Positions 1 to 11,023 of a DNA stretch of 64,000 nucleotides are shown piece after piece. Numbering within the stretch: position 1 is the first letter of the stretch; each line of letters opens with the position of its first letter. The notes beneath the pieces were generated by a model, which made no database searches, had not been told where the DNA came from, and worked only from the letters and a program-made list of their open reading frames with translations. The translations under genes and the position numbers were made by a program. This stretch comes from Urophycis tenuis (lineage: Eukaryota > Chordata > Actinopteri > Gadiformes > Phycidae): contig JAXIVH010000020.1 in NCBI GenBank assembly GCA_036785325.1, positions 7,173,879 through 7,237,878 of the forward strand. The letters are read 5' to 3'.

Positions 1-312
1 CACAGGCCCCCTCCGTCCTGCTTCGTGGGCCATCCTGCAGCTGTCTCTGCAGTCATCGTGTGTCAAAACCATTCAAACTTGTATATGGTAACATTTCAAA
101 ATGACACCAGCATAAATGAGGACCTTGCAATAGGTTGTGTGTTACATGACCCCCCTGGCATACAGCTGTATGTCTCTGTGAAGGTGGTTGTGAAGAACTG
201 CATCCGGCTGAACAAGTACAAGTGCCGGTGAGGCAGCAACTCTCTCGAGGGGTTGCACGCCCACCTGGTTAACGCCATCCCTTCACAGCGATGTGGGATC
301 ATGCCGTTCCAA
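1..312 (+). pseudogene. Module A exon copy A1, 3' part only (window edge)
   Basis: The window opens inside a copy of the 504-bp exon; only its last 312 bases are present. The reading frame that ends exactly at the splice donor encodes DPPGIQLY and then meets TGA at 229-231, where other copies have CGA (Arg). Downstream of the stop the same frame still spells GSNSLEGLHAHL. The exon ends with CAA|GTAAGT (GT at 313-314), a strong 5' splice site. The DPPG.QLY and RG.NSLEG.H.HL pattern resembles, from memory, the C-terminal part of uncharacterised transposon-derived proteins that are abundant in fish. That assignment is a recollection and was not searched. Confidence 0.6.
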
Positions 313-322
313 GTAAGTGATT

Positions 323-325
<3 letters not shown>

Positions 326-359
<34 letters not shown>

Positions 360-411
360 GCATATATACACACACACACACGCATATATACACACACATA
401 TATATATATAC
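326..411. repeat. (CA)n-(CG)n-(TA)n microsatellite of unit A1
   Basis: Alternating purine-pyrimidine tract starting 13 bases after the splice donor: a CA run, a short CGCG step, CATATATA, two more CA runs and a final TA run. The tract can in principle adopt Z-DNA. Minus-strand reading through it yields VCVCV peptides that are not evidence of a gene. Confidence 0.95.
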
Positions 412-595
412 TTAAACATAGCTGACCCTTTTTTTCCCCCTTCTCGGGGATTATGCTCCCAGTTTTGATCTCGGACGTCTGGTCACTTATAGCATATAAT
501 AATATTCTATTACTGTTAAGCCAACTATGAATAATAAAACAGGCCAAAACATGTGTCCTTTATCATAGCTACACGTATTACAAAAAAAACGCGTG
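412..595. other. Post-microsatellite spacer (representative of all A units)
   Basis: About 185 bases of unique-looking sequence between the microsatellite and the satellite array. It holds a T8C5 tract, TCTCGGGGATTATGCTCCC, an A/T-rich stretch with TATAATAATATT and AATAATAAAA, and A8CGCGTG just before the first satellite monomer. The same spacer recurs at about 4579-4762, 9385-9570, 11644-11828, 13493-13677, 21519-21702, 34204-34389, 35604-35788, 42123-42308, 43724-43909, 45794-45978 and 51045-51229. I see no gene in it. Confidence 0.85.
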
Positions 596-3500
596 AATTG
601 AAAAGTTGAAGGTATGTTTTTAGCTGCTGGGTAGACTTCAGTCAACCTGACGCAGTTTTGTCTTTGAGCAACCAAATTGCTCGGGGATGGGCTCATTTTA
701 AGCGGGGAAATCTAAGGTTCCCAACGGCGTATGGCAAGATTATATTGAGTCATGGGTCGTTGAAATACTAAGCTAATTAATTTCTGTTCTTTATTGAAAG
801 ATTGATCTTAATTGAAACGTTGAAGGTATGTTTTTAGCTGCTGGGTAGACTTCAGTCAACCTGACGCAGTTTTGTCTGTGAGCAAGCAGACTGCTCGCGG
901 ATGGGCTCATTTTAAGCGGGGAAATCTAAGCTTTCCAACGGCGTATGGCAAGACTATATTGACTCATTGGTCGTTGAAATACTAAGCTAATTAATTTGTG
1001 ATCTGTAAGGAAAGATTGATGTTAATTGAAACGTTGAAGGTATGTTTTTAGTTGCTGGGTAGACTTCAGTCAACCTGACACAGTTTTGTCTCTGAGCAAC
1101 CAAATTGCTTGGGGATGGGCTCATTTTAAGCGGGGAAATCTAAGCTTTCCAACGGCGTATGGCAAGACTATATTGACTCATGGGTCGTTGAAATACTAAG
1201 ATAATTAATTTGTGTTCTGTAAGGAAAGATTGATGTTAATTGAAACGTTGAAGGTATGTTTTTAGCTGCTGGGTAGACTTCACTCAACCTGACACAGTTT
1301 TGTCTGTGATCAACCAGACTGCTGGCAGATGGGCTCATTTTAAGCAGGGAAATCTAAGCTTTTCAACGGCGTATGGTAAGACTATATTCACCAAAGGGCC
1401 GTTGAAATACTAAGCTAATTAATTTGTGTTCTGTAAGGAAAGATTGATGTTAATTGAAACGTTAAAGGTATGTTTTTGGCTGCTGGGTAGACTTCATTCA
1501 ACCTGACGCAGTTTAGTCTGTGATCAACCAGACTGCTCGCGGATGGGCTCATTTTAAGCGGGGAAATCTAAGCTATCCAACGGCGTATGGCAAGACTATA
1601 TTGACTCATGGGTCGTTGAAATACTAAGCTAATTAATTTGTGTTCTGTAAGGAAAGATTGATGTTAATTGAAACGTTGAAGGTATGTTTTTAGCCGCTGG
1701 GTAGACTTCAGTCAACCTGACGCAGTTTAGTCTTTGAGCAACCAAATTGCTCGGGGATGGGCTCATTATAAGCGGGGAAATCTAAGCTTTCCAACGGCGT
1801 ATGGCAAGACTATATTCACCAAAGGGTCGTTGAAATACTAAGCTAATTAATTTGTGTTCTGTAAGGAAAGATTGATGTTAATTGAAACGTTGAAGGTATG
1901 TTTTTAGCTGCTGGGTAGACTTCAGTCAACCTGACGCAGTTTAGTCTGTGAGCAACCAAATTGCTCGCGGATGCGCTCATTTTAAGCGGGGAAATCTAAG
2001 GTTCCAAACGGCGTATGGCAAGACTATATTGAGTCATGGGTCGTTGAAATACTAAGCTAATTAATTTCTGTTCTTTATTGAAAGATTGATCTTAATTGAA
2101 ACGTTGAAGGTATGTTTTTAGCGGCTGGGTAGACTTCAGTCAACCTGACGCAGTTTTGTCTGTGAGCAAGCAGACTGCTCGCGGATGGGCTCATTTTAAG
2201 CAGGGAAATCTAAGCTTTCCAACGGCGTATGGCTAGACTATATTGACTCATGGGTCGTTGAAATACTAAGCTAATTAATTTGTGTTCTGTAAGGAAAGAT
2301 TGATGTTAATTGAAATGTTGAAGGTATGTTTTTAGCTGCTGGGTAGACTTCAGTCAACCTGACACAGTTTTGTCTCTGAGCAACCAAATTGCTTGGGGAT
2401 GGGCTCATTATAAGCGGGGAAATCTAAGCTTTTCAACGGCGTATGGCAAGACTATATACACCAAAGGGCCTTTGAAATACTAAGCTAATTAATTTGTGTT
2501 CTGTAAGGAAAGATTGATGTTAATTGAAACGTTAAAGGTATGTTTTTAGCTGCTGGGTAGACTTCATTCAACCTGACGCAGTTTAGTCTGTGATCAACCA
2601 GACTGCTAGCGGATGGGCTCATTTTAAGCGGGGAAATCTAAGCTTTCCAACGGCCTATGGCAAGACTATATTGACTCATGGGTCATTGAAATACTAAGCT
2701 AATTAATTTGTGTTCTGTAAGGAAAGATTGATGTTAATTGAAACGTTGAAGGTATGTTTTTAGCTGCTGGGTAGACTTCAGTCAACCTGACGCAGTTTAG
2801 TCTGTGATCAACCAGACTGCTCGCGGATGGGCTCATTTTAAGCGGGGAAATCTAAGCTTTTCAACGGCGTATGGCAAGACTATATTCACCAATGGCCCGT
2901 TGAAATACTAAGCTAATTAATTTGTGTTCTGTAAGGAAAGATTGATGTCAATTGAAACGTTAAAGGTATGTTTTTAGCTGCTGGGTAGACTTCATTCAAC
3001 CTGACGCAGTTTAGTCTGTGATCAACCAGACTGCTCGCGGATGGGCTCATTTTAAGCGGGGAAATCTAAGCTTTCCAACGGCGTATGGCAAGACTATATT
3101 GACTCATGGGTCATTGAAATACTAAGCTAATTAATTTGTGGTCTGTAAGGAAAGATTGATGTTAATTGAAACGTTGAAGGTATGTTTTTAGCTGCTGGGT
3201 AGACTTCAGTCAACCTGACGCAGTTTAGTCTGTGATCAACCAGACTGCTCGCGGATGGGCTCATTTTAAGCGGGGAAATCTAAGCTTTCCAACGGCGTAT
3301 GGCAAGAGTATATTGACTCATGGGTCGTTGAAATACTAAGCTAATTAATTTGTGTTCTGTAAGGAAAGATTGATGTTAATTGAAACGTTGAAGGTATGTT
3401 TTTAGCTGCTGGGTAGACTTCAGTCAACCTGACGCAGTTTAGTCTGTGATCAACCAGACTGCTCGAGGATGGGCTCATTTTAAGCGGGGAAATCTAAGCT

Positions 3501-3789
3501 TTCCAACGGCGTATGGCAAGACTATATTCACTAAAGGGTCGTTGAAATACTAAGCTAATTAATTTGTGTTCTGTAAGGAAAGATTGATGTTAATTGAAAC
3601 GTTGAAGGTATGTCTTTAGCTGCTGTGTAGACTTCAGTCAACCTGACGCAGATTTGTCTGTGAGCAACCAAATTGCTCGGAGATTGGCTCATTTTAAACG
3701 GGGAAATCTAAGCTTTCCAACGACGTATGGCATGACTATATTTGCCCATGGGTCGTCGAAATAATAAGCTGATTCATGTGTGTTCTGTT
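596..3789 (+). repeat. 214-bp satellite array 1, about 15 monomers
   Basis: The landmark GGTATG recurs at 611, 825, 1039, 1253, 1467, 1681, 1895, 2109 and so on to 3607, exactly 214 bases apart with no indels. The first monomer is a distinct 'left-edge' type (AAGGTTCCCAACGG, TTCTGTTCTTTATTGAAAG). The last is a 'right-edge' type (TATGTCTTTAGCTGCTGTG, AACGACGTATGGCATG). A left-edge-like monomer also sits inside the array at 1895-2108. Monomers share blocks such as GGGAAATCTAAGCTTTCC and CTAAGCTAATTAATTTGTG. Confidence 0.95.
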
Positions 3790-3975
3790 GGCTGTGGAAA
3801 GAAAATAGCACACAAGTCATACCAAGTCACCTTTATTTTTCAGTGATGAACATTAATAAATAAACAGTATGGACATTGTATAAACAGTTGTATAAAAAGT
3901 GTAAACGGTATGAACAGTGTTCTTATAAAAGATATCAATATCAATACTGATCACGTGTGTATTTTATATTTCCAG
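3790..3975 (+). other. Pre-exon spacer with 3' splice site (representative)
   Basis: About 186 bases between the array and exon A2. It contains an internal acceptor-like CTTTATTTTTCAG (AG at 3842-3843), AATAAA repeats, TATAAAAAG at 3891-3899, a CACGTG E-box at 3952-3957 and finally TTTTATATTTCCAG, a good 3' splice site ending at 3975. The same spacer precedes every complete exon copy with only scattered substitutions. Whether the TATA and E-box motifs act as a promoter cannot be told from sequence; the A/T-rich composition makes chance TATA motifs likely. Confidence 0.7.
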
Positions 3976-4479
3976 GTTATTTGTTGATGAGCCAGAGCCT
4001 GTGACTCCCACCAACCGGCCCGTTCAGCCCACTGCGTTGTCGTCCTCCACCCGGCCGAAGCCTCCTGCGCCCACCCGCCTCCATAAGAGGCCTCCTGCTG
4101 CGTCAGCCTGTGGCCCGCCCGCCCCCTGTGTCGGCAGCACCCATAACGCTGGTCCTCCCCGCACAGCCACAGGCCCCCTCCGTCCTGCTTCGTGGGCCAT
4201 CCTGCAGCTGTCTCTGCAGTCATCGTGTGTCAAAACCATTCAAACTTGTATATGGTAACATTTCAAAATGACACCAGCATAAATGAGGACCTTGCAATAG
4301 GTTGTGTGTTACATGACCCCCCTGGCATACAGCTGTATGTCTCTGTGAAGGTGGTTGTGAAGAACTGCATCCGGCTGAACAAGTACAAGTGCCGGTGAGG
4401 CAGCAACTCTCTCGAGGGGTTGCACGCCCACCTGGTTAACGCCATCCCTTCACAGCGATGTGGGATCATGCCGTTCCAA
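3976..4479 (+). pseudogene. Module A exon copy A2 (504 bp), frame-disrupted, TGA
   Basis: This is the first complete copy, flanked by TTTCCAG and GTAAGT. Two frames are open in succession. From the second base, codons read LFVDEPEPVTPTNRP and a Pro/Thr/Ser-rich linker until TAA at 4256-4258. From the first base (the frame that ends flush at the donor), codons 114-121 read DPPGIQLY and codons 142-153 read GSNSLEGLHAHL. Codon 141 is TGA (4396-4398). This copy also has TAA codons at CATAAGAGG and CCATAACGC in the donor frame, both absent from A4-type copies. Known: splice-bounded exons with a 504-bp length keep phase. Inferred: a decayed internal exon of a transposon-derived fish gene, with the frame shift between linker and motif region shared by all copies. 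Confidence 0.65.
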
Positions 4480-4489
4480 GTAAGTGATT

Positions 4490-4492
<3 letters not shown>

Positions 4493-4526
<34 letters not shown>

Positions 4527-4578
4527 GCATATATACACACACACACACGCATATATACACACACATATATATATATAC
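4493..4578. repeat. CA/CG/TA microsatellite of unit A2
   Basis: Its length and interruption pattern match the A1 tract 4167 bases upstream. That is unusual for a microsatellite and points to recent duplication of the A1-A2 segment. Confidence 0.95.
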
Positions 4579-4762
4579 TTAAACATAGCTGACCCTTTTT
4601 TTCCCCCTTCTCGGGGATTATGCTCCCAGTTTTGATCTCGGACGTCTGGTCACTTATAGCATATAATAATATTCTATTACTGTTAAGCCAACTATGAATA
4701 ATAAAACAGGCCAAAACATGTGTCCTTTATCATAGCTACACGTATTACAAAAAAAACGCGTG

Positions 4763-7700
4763 AATTGAAAAGTTGAAGGTATGTTTTTAGCTGCTGGGTA
4801 GACTTCAGTCAACCTGACGCAGTTTTGTCTTTGAGCAACCAAATTGCTCGGGGATGGGCTCATTTTAAGCGGGGAAATCTAAGGTTCCCAACGGCGTATG
4901 GCAAGATTATATTGAGTCATGGGTCGTTGAAATACTAAGCTAATTAATTTCTGTTCTTTATTGAAAGATTGATCTTAATTGAAACGTTGAAGGTATGTTT
5001 TTAGCTGCTGGGTAGACTTCAGTCAACCTGACGCAGTTTTGTCTGTGAGCAAGCAGACTGCTCGCGGATGGGCTCATTTTAAGCGGGGAAATCTAAGCTT
5101 TCCAACGGCGTATGGCAAGACTATATTGACTCATTGGTCGTTGAAATACTAAGCTAATTAATTTGTGATCTGTAAGGAAAGATTGATGTTAATTGAAACG
5201 TTGAAGGTATGTTTTTAGTTGCTGGGTAGACTTCAGTCAACCTGACACAGTTTTGTCTCTGAGCAACCAAATTGCTTGGGGATGGGCTCATTTTAAGCGG
5301 GGAAATCTAAGCTTTCCAACGGCGTATGGCAAGACTATATTGACTCATGGGTCGTTGAAATACTAAGATAATTAATTTGTGTTCTGTAAGGAAAGATTGA
5401 TGTTAATTGAAACGTTGAAGGTATGTTTTTAGCTGCTGGGTAGACTTCACTCAACCTGACACAGTTTTGTCTGTGATCAACCAGACTGCTGGCGGATGGG
5501 CTCATTTTAAGCAGGGAAATCTAAGCTTTTCAACGGCGTATGGTAAGACTATATTCACCAAAGGGCCGTTGAAATACTAAGCTAATTAATTTGTGTTCTG
5601 TAAGGAAAGATTGATGTTAATTGAAACGTTAAAGGTATGTTTTTGGCTGCTGGGTAGACTTCATTCAACCTGACGCAGTTTAGTCTGTGATCAACCAGAC
5701 TGCTCGCGGATGGGCTCATTTTAAGCGGGGAAATCTAAGCTATCCAACGGCGTATGGCAAGACTATATTGACTCATGGGTCGTTGAAATACTAAGCTAAT
5801 TAATTTGTGTTCTGTAAGGAAAGATTGATGTTAATTGAAACGTTGAAGGTATGTTTTTAGCCGCTGGGTAGACTTCAGTCAACCTGACGCAGTTTAGTCT
5901 TTGAGCAACCAAATTGCTCGGGGATGGGCTCATTATAAGCGGGGAAATCTAAGCTTTCCAACGGCGTATGGCAAGACTATATTCACCAAAGGGTCGTTGA
6001 AATACTAAGCTAATTAATTTGTGTTCTGTAAGGAAAGATTGATGTTAATTGAAACGTTGAAGGTATGTTTTTAGCTGCTGGGTAGACTTCAGTCAACCTG
6101 ACGCAGTTTAGTCTGTGATCAACCAGACTGCTCGCGGATGGGCTCATTTTAAGCGGGGAAATCTAAGCTTTCCAACGGCGTATGGCAAGACTATATCGAC
6201 TCATGGTTCGTTGAAATACTAAGCTAATTAATTTGTGTTCTGTAAGGAAAGATTGATGTTAATTGAAACGTTGAAGGTATGTTTTTAGCTGCTGGGTAGA
6301 CTTCAGTCAACCTGACCCAGTTTAGTCTGTGATCAACCAAACTGCTCGCGGATGGGCTCATTTTAAGCCGGGAAATCTAAGCTTTCCAACGGCGTATGGC
6401 AAGACTATATTGACTCATGGGTCGTTTAAATACTAAGCTAATTAATTTGTGTTCTGTAAGGAAAGATTGATGTTAATTGAAACGTTGAAGGTATGTCTTT
6501 AGCTGCTGTGTAGACTTCAGTCAACCTGACGCAGATTTGTCTGTGAGCAACCAAATTGCTCGGGGATGGGCTCATTATAAGCGGGGAAATCTAAGCTTTC
6601 CAACGGCGTATGGCAAGACTATATTGACTCATGGGTCGCTGAAATACTAAGCTAATTAATTAGTGTTCTGTAAGGAAAGATTGATGTTAATTGAAACGTT
6701 GAAGGTATGTTTTTAGCTGCTGGGTAGACTTCAGTCAACCTGACGCAGTTTAGTCTGTGATCAACCAGACTGCTGGCGGATGGGCTCATTATAAGCGGGG
6801 AAATCTAAGCTTTTCAACGGCGTATGGCAAGACTATATTCACCAAAGGGCCGTTGAAATACTAAGCTAATTAATTTGTGTTCTGTAAGGAAAGATTGATG
6901 TTAATTGAAACGTTAAAGGTATGTTTTTAGCTGCTGGGTAGACTTCATTCAACCTGACGCAGTTTAGTCTGTGATCAACCAGACTGCTCGCGGATGGGCT
7001 CATTTTAAGCGGGGAAATCTAAGCTTTCCAACGGCGTATGGCAAGACTATATTGACTCATGGGTCGTTGAAATACTAAGCTAATTAATTAGTGTTCTGTA
7101 AGGAAAGATTGATGTTAATTGAAACGTTGAAGGTATGTTTTTAGCTGCTGGGTAGACTTCAGTCAACCTGACGCAGTTTAGTCTGTGATCAACCAGACTG
7201 CTCGCGGATGGGCTCATTTTAAGCGGGGAAATCTAAGCTTTTCAACGGAGTATGGCAAGACTATATTCACCAATGGCCTGTTGAAATACTAAGCTAATTA
7301 ATTTGTGTTCTGTAAGGAAAGATTGATGTCAATTGAAACGTTAAAGGTATGTTTTTAGCTGCTGGGTAGACTTCAGTCAACCTGACGCAGTTTAGTCTGT
7401 GATCAACCAGACTGCTCGCGGATGGGCTCATTTTAAGCGGGGAAATCTAAGCTTTCCAACGGCGTATGGAAAGACTATATTGACTCATGGGTCGTTGAAA
7501 TACTAAGCTAATTAATTTGTGTTCTGTAAGGAAAGATTGATGTTAATTGAAACGTTGAAGGTATGTTTTTAGCTGCTGGGTAGACTTTAGTCTGTGAGCA
7601 ACCAAATTGCTCAGGGATGGGCTCATTATAAGCGGGGAAATCTAAGCTTTCCAACGGCGTATGGCAAGACTATATTCACAGAAGGGTCGTTGAAATACTA

Positions 7701-8579
7701 AGCTAATTAATTTGTGTTCTGTAAGGAAAGATTGATGTTAATTGAAACGTTAAAGGTATGTTTTTAGCTGCTGGGTAGACTTCATTCAACCTGACGCAGT
7801 TTAGTCTGTGATCAACCAGACTGCTCGCGGATGGGCTCATTTTAAGCGGGGAAATCTAAGCTTTCCAACGGCGTATGGCAAGACTATATTGACTCATGGG
7901 TCATTGAAATACTAAGCTAATTAATTTGTGTTCTGTAAGGAAAGATTGATGTTAATTGAAACGTTGAAGGTATGTTTTTAGCTGCTGGGTAGACTTCAGT
8001 CAACCTGACGCAGTTTAGTCTGTGATCAACCAGACTGCTCGCGGATGGGCTCATTTTAAGCAGGGAAATCTAAGCTTTCCAACGGCGTATGGCAAGAGTA
8101 TATTGACTCATGGGTCGTTGAAATACTAAGCTAATTAATTTGTGTTCTGTAAGGAAAGATTGATGTTAATTGAAACGTTGAAGGTATGTTTTTAGCTGCT
8201 GGGTAGACTTCAGTCAACCTGACGCAGTTTAGTCTGTGATCAACCAGACTGCTCGAGGATGGGCTCATTTTAAGCGGGGAAATCTAAGCTTTCCAACGGC
8301 GTATGGCAAGACTATATTCACTAAAGGGTCGTTGAAATACTAAGCTAATTAATTTGTGTTCTGTAAGGAAAGATTGATGTTAATTGAAACGTTGAAGGTA
8401 TGTCTTTAGCTGCTGTGTAGACTTCAGTCAACCTGACGCAGATTTGTCTGTGAGCAACCAAATTGCTCGGAGATTGGCTCATTTTAAACGGGGAAATCTA
8501 AGCTTTCCAACGACGTATGGCATGACTATATTTGCCCATGGGTCGTCGAAATAATAAGCTGATTCATGTGTGTTCTGTT
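4763..8579 (+). repeat. 214-bp satellite array 2, about 18 monomers
   Basis: GGTATG landmarks run from 4778 to 8397, which is 17 periods minus 19 bases. The missing bases are in the monomer starting near 7560, where TAGACTT joins directly to TAGTCTGTGAG. The first seven monomers parallel array 1 almost base for base at an offset of 4167. A monomer near 6489 begins with the right-edge signature (TATGTCTTTAGCTGCTGTG) but continues as an internal type, so it is a chimeric monomer. Confidence 0.95.
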
Positions 8580-8765
8580 GGCTGTGGAAAGAAAATAGCA
8601 CACAAGTCATACCAAGTCACCTTTATTTTTCAGTGATAAACATTAATAAATAAACAGTATGGACATTGTATAAACAGTTGTATAAAAAGTGTAAACGGTA
8701 TGAACAGTGTTCTTATAAAAGATATCAATATCAATACTGATCACGTGTGTATTTTATATTTCCAG

Positions 8766-9269
8766 GTTATTTGTTGATGAGCCAGAGCCTGTGACTCCCA
8801 CCAACCGGCCCGTTCAGCCCACTGCGTTGTCGTCCTCCACCCGGCCGAAGCCTCCTGCGCCCACCCGCCTCCATAAGAGGCCTCCTGCTGCGTCAGCCTG
8901 TGGCCCGCCCGCCCCCTGTGTCGGCAGCACCCATACCGCTGGTCCTCCCCGCACAGCCACAGGCCCCCTCCGTCCTGCTTCGTGGGCCATCCTGCAGCTG
9001 TCTCTGCAGTCATCGTGTGTCAAAGCCATTCAAACTTGTATATGGTAACATTTCAAAATGACACCAGCATAAATGAGGACCTTGCAATAGGTTGTGTGTT
9101 ACATGACCCCCCTGGCATACAGCTGTATGTCTCTGTGAAGGTGGTTGTGAAGAACTGCATCCGGCTGAACAAGTACAAGTGCCGGTGAGGCAGCAACTCT
9201 CTCGAGGGGTTGCACGCCCACCTGGTTAACGCCATCCCTTCACAGCGATGTGGGATCATGCCGTTCCAA
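8766..9269 (+). pseudogene. Module A exon copy A3 (504 bp), TGA
   Basis: Complete exon with both splice sites. The linker frame reads from LFVDEPEP to TAA at 9046-9048. In the donor-matched frame TGA stands at 9186-9188. Like A2 it has CATAAGAGG (a stop in the donor frame and His-Lys in the linker frame), but it keeps CCATACCGC. It differs from most copies by CAAAGCC in place of CAAAACC. It carries the His version of the codon before DPPG (CAT), the 'H-type'. No evidence of constraint is visible. Confidence 0.65.
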
Positions 9270-9279
9270 GTAAGTGATT

Positions 9280-9282
<3 letters not shown>

Positions 9283-9334
<52 letters not shown>

Positions 9335-9384
9335 GCATATATACACACACACACACGCATATATACACACACATATATATATAA
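9283..9384. repeat. CA/CG/TA microsatellite of unit A3
   Basis: The first CA run is about 16 bases longer than in A1 and A2, and the terminal run ends TATATAAAC in place of TATATATAC. Confidence 0.95.
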
Positions 9385-9570
9385 ACTTAAACATAGCTGA
9401 CCCTTTTTTTCCCCCTTCTCGGGGATTATGCTCCCAGTTTTGATCTCGGACGTCTGGTCACTTATAGCATATAATCATATTCTATTACTGTTAAGCCAAC
9501 TATGAATAATAAAACAGGCCAAAACATGTGTCCTTTATCATAGCTACACGTATTACAAAAAAAACGCGTG

Positions 9571-10838
9571 AATTGAAAAGTTGAAGGTATGTTTTTAGCC
9601 GCTGGGTAGACTTCAGTCAACCTGACGCAGTTTTGTCTTTGAGCAACCAAATTGCTCGGGGATGGGCTCATTTTAAGCGGGGAAATCTAAGGTTCCCAAC
9701 GGCGTATGGCAAGATTATATTGAGTCATGGGTCGTTGAAATACTAAGCTAATTAATTTCTGTTCTTTATTGAAAGATTGATCTTAATTGAAACGTTGAAG
9801 GTATGTTTTTAGCTGCTGGGTAGACTTCAGTCAACCTGACGCAGTTTTGTCTGTGAGCAAGCAGACTGCTCTCGGATGGCTCATTTTAAGCGGGGAAATC
9901 TAAGCTTTCCAACGGCGTATGGCAAGACTATATTGACTCATTGGTCGTTGAAATACTAAGCTAATTAATTTGTGATCTGTAAGGAAAGATTGATGTTAAT
10001 TGAAACGTTGAAGGTATGTTTTTAGCTGCTGGGTAGACTTCAGTCAACCTGACACAGTTTTGTCTCTGAGCAACCAAATTGCTTGGGGATGGGCTCATTT
10101 TAAGCGGGGAAATCTAAGCTTTCCAACGGCGTATGGCAAGACTATATTGACTCATGGGTCGTTGAAATACTAAGATAATTAATTTGTGATCTGTAAGGAA
10201 AGATTGATGTTAATTGAAACGTTGAAGGTATGTTTTTAGCTGCTGGGTAGACTTCACTCAACCTGACACAGTTTTGTCTGTGATCAACCAGACTGCTGGC
10301 GGATGGGCTCATTTTAAGCAGGGAAATCTAAGCTTTTCAACGGCGTATGGTAAGACTATATTCACCAAAGGGCCGTTGAAATACTAAGCTAATTAATTTG
10401 TGTTCTGTAAGGAAAGATTGATGTTAATTGAAACGTTAAAGGTATGTTTTTGGCTGCTGGGTAGACTTCATTCAACCTGACGCAGTTTAGTCTGTGATCA
10501 ACCAGACTGCTCGCGGATGGGCTCATTTTAAGCGGGGAAATCTAAGCTTTCCAACGGCGTATGGCAAGACTATATTGACTCATGGGTCGTTGAAATACTA
10601 AGCTAATTAATTAGTGTTCTGTAAGGAAAGATTGATGTTAATTGAAACGTTGAAGGTATGTCTTTAGCTGCTGTGTAGACTTCAGTCAACCTGACGCAGA
10701 TTTGTCTGTGAGCAACCAAATTGCTCGGAGATGGGCTCATTTTAAACGGGGAAATCTAAGCTTTCCAACGACGTATGGCATGACTATATTTGCCCATGGG
10801 TCGTCGAAATAATAAGCTGATTCATGTGTGTTCTGTTG
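9571..10838 (+). repeat. 214-bp satellite array 3, 6 monomers
   Basis: Landmarks run from 9586 to 10655, five periods minus one base. The single-base loss is at CTCTCGGATGGCTC near 9870. The order of monomer types follows the start of arrays 1 and 2, then jumps to a right-edge monomer. This is what loss of the array interior would leave. Confidence 0.95.
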
Positions 10839-11023
10839 GCTGTGGAAAGAAAATAGCACACAAGTCATACCAAGTCACCTTTATTTTTCAGTGATAAACA
10901 TTAATAAATAAACAGTATGGACATTGTATAAACAGTTGTATAAAAAGTGTAAACGGTATGAACAGTGTTCTTATAAAAGATATCAATATCAATACTGATC
11001 ACGTGTGTATTTTATATTTCCAG

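Noticed and set aside
1..60. True chromosome end at the left edge of the window
   Set aside because: The window begins in mid-exon with no telomere repeats; the telomere orientation only suggests that an end may lie further left.
299..547. Minus-strand frames of 74-96 codons ending in VCVCV runs in the A units
   Set aside because: They read through the CA/TA microsatellite and spacer; length follows microsatellite length. No homologous domain recognised.
487..696. 69-codon minus-strand frame over spacer and first satellite monomer
   Set aside because: It crosses a boundary between spacer and satellite, and no start or splice context supports it.
596..3789. CRISPR-like array
   Set aside because: The whole 214 bases repeat, with no unique spacers, in an obviously eukaryotic setting.
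596..3789. Centromeric satellite with a CENP-B box
   Set aside because: GGTCGTTGAAATACTAAG has partial resemblance, but the required CGGG part is missing in every monomer I read.
3951..4239. Minus-strand frames of 90 and 71 codons antisense to the exon
   Set aside because: Shadow frames opened by the GC-rich linker on the opposite strand. The splice sites and the motif-bearing frame are on the + strand.
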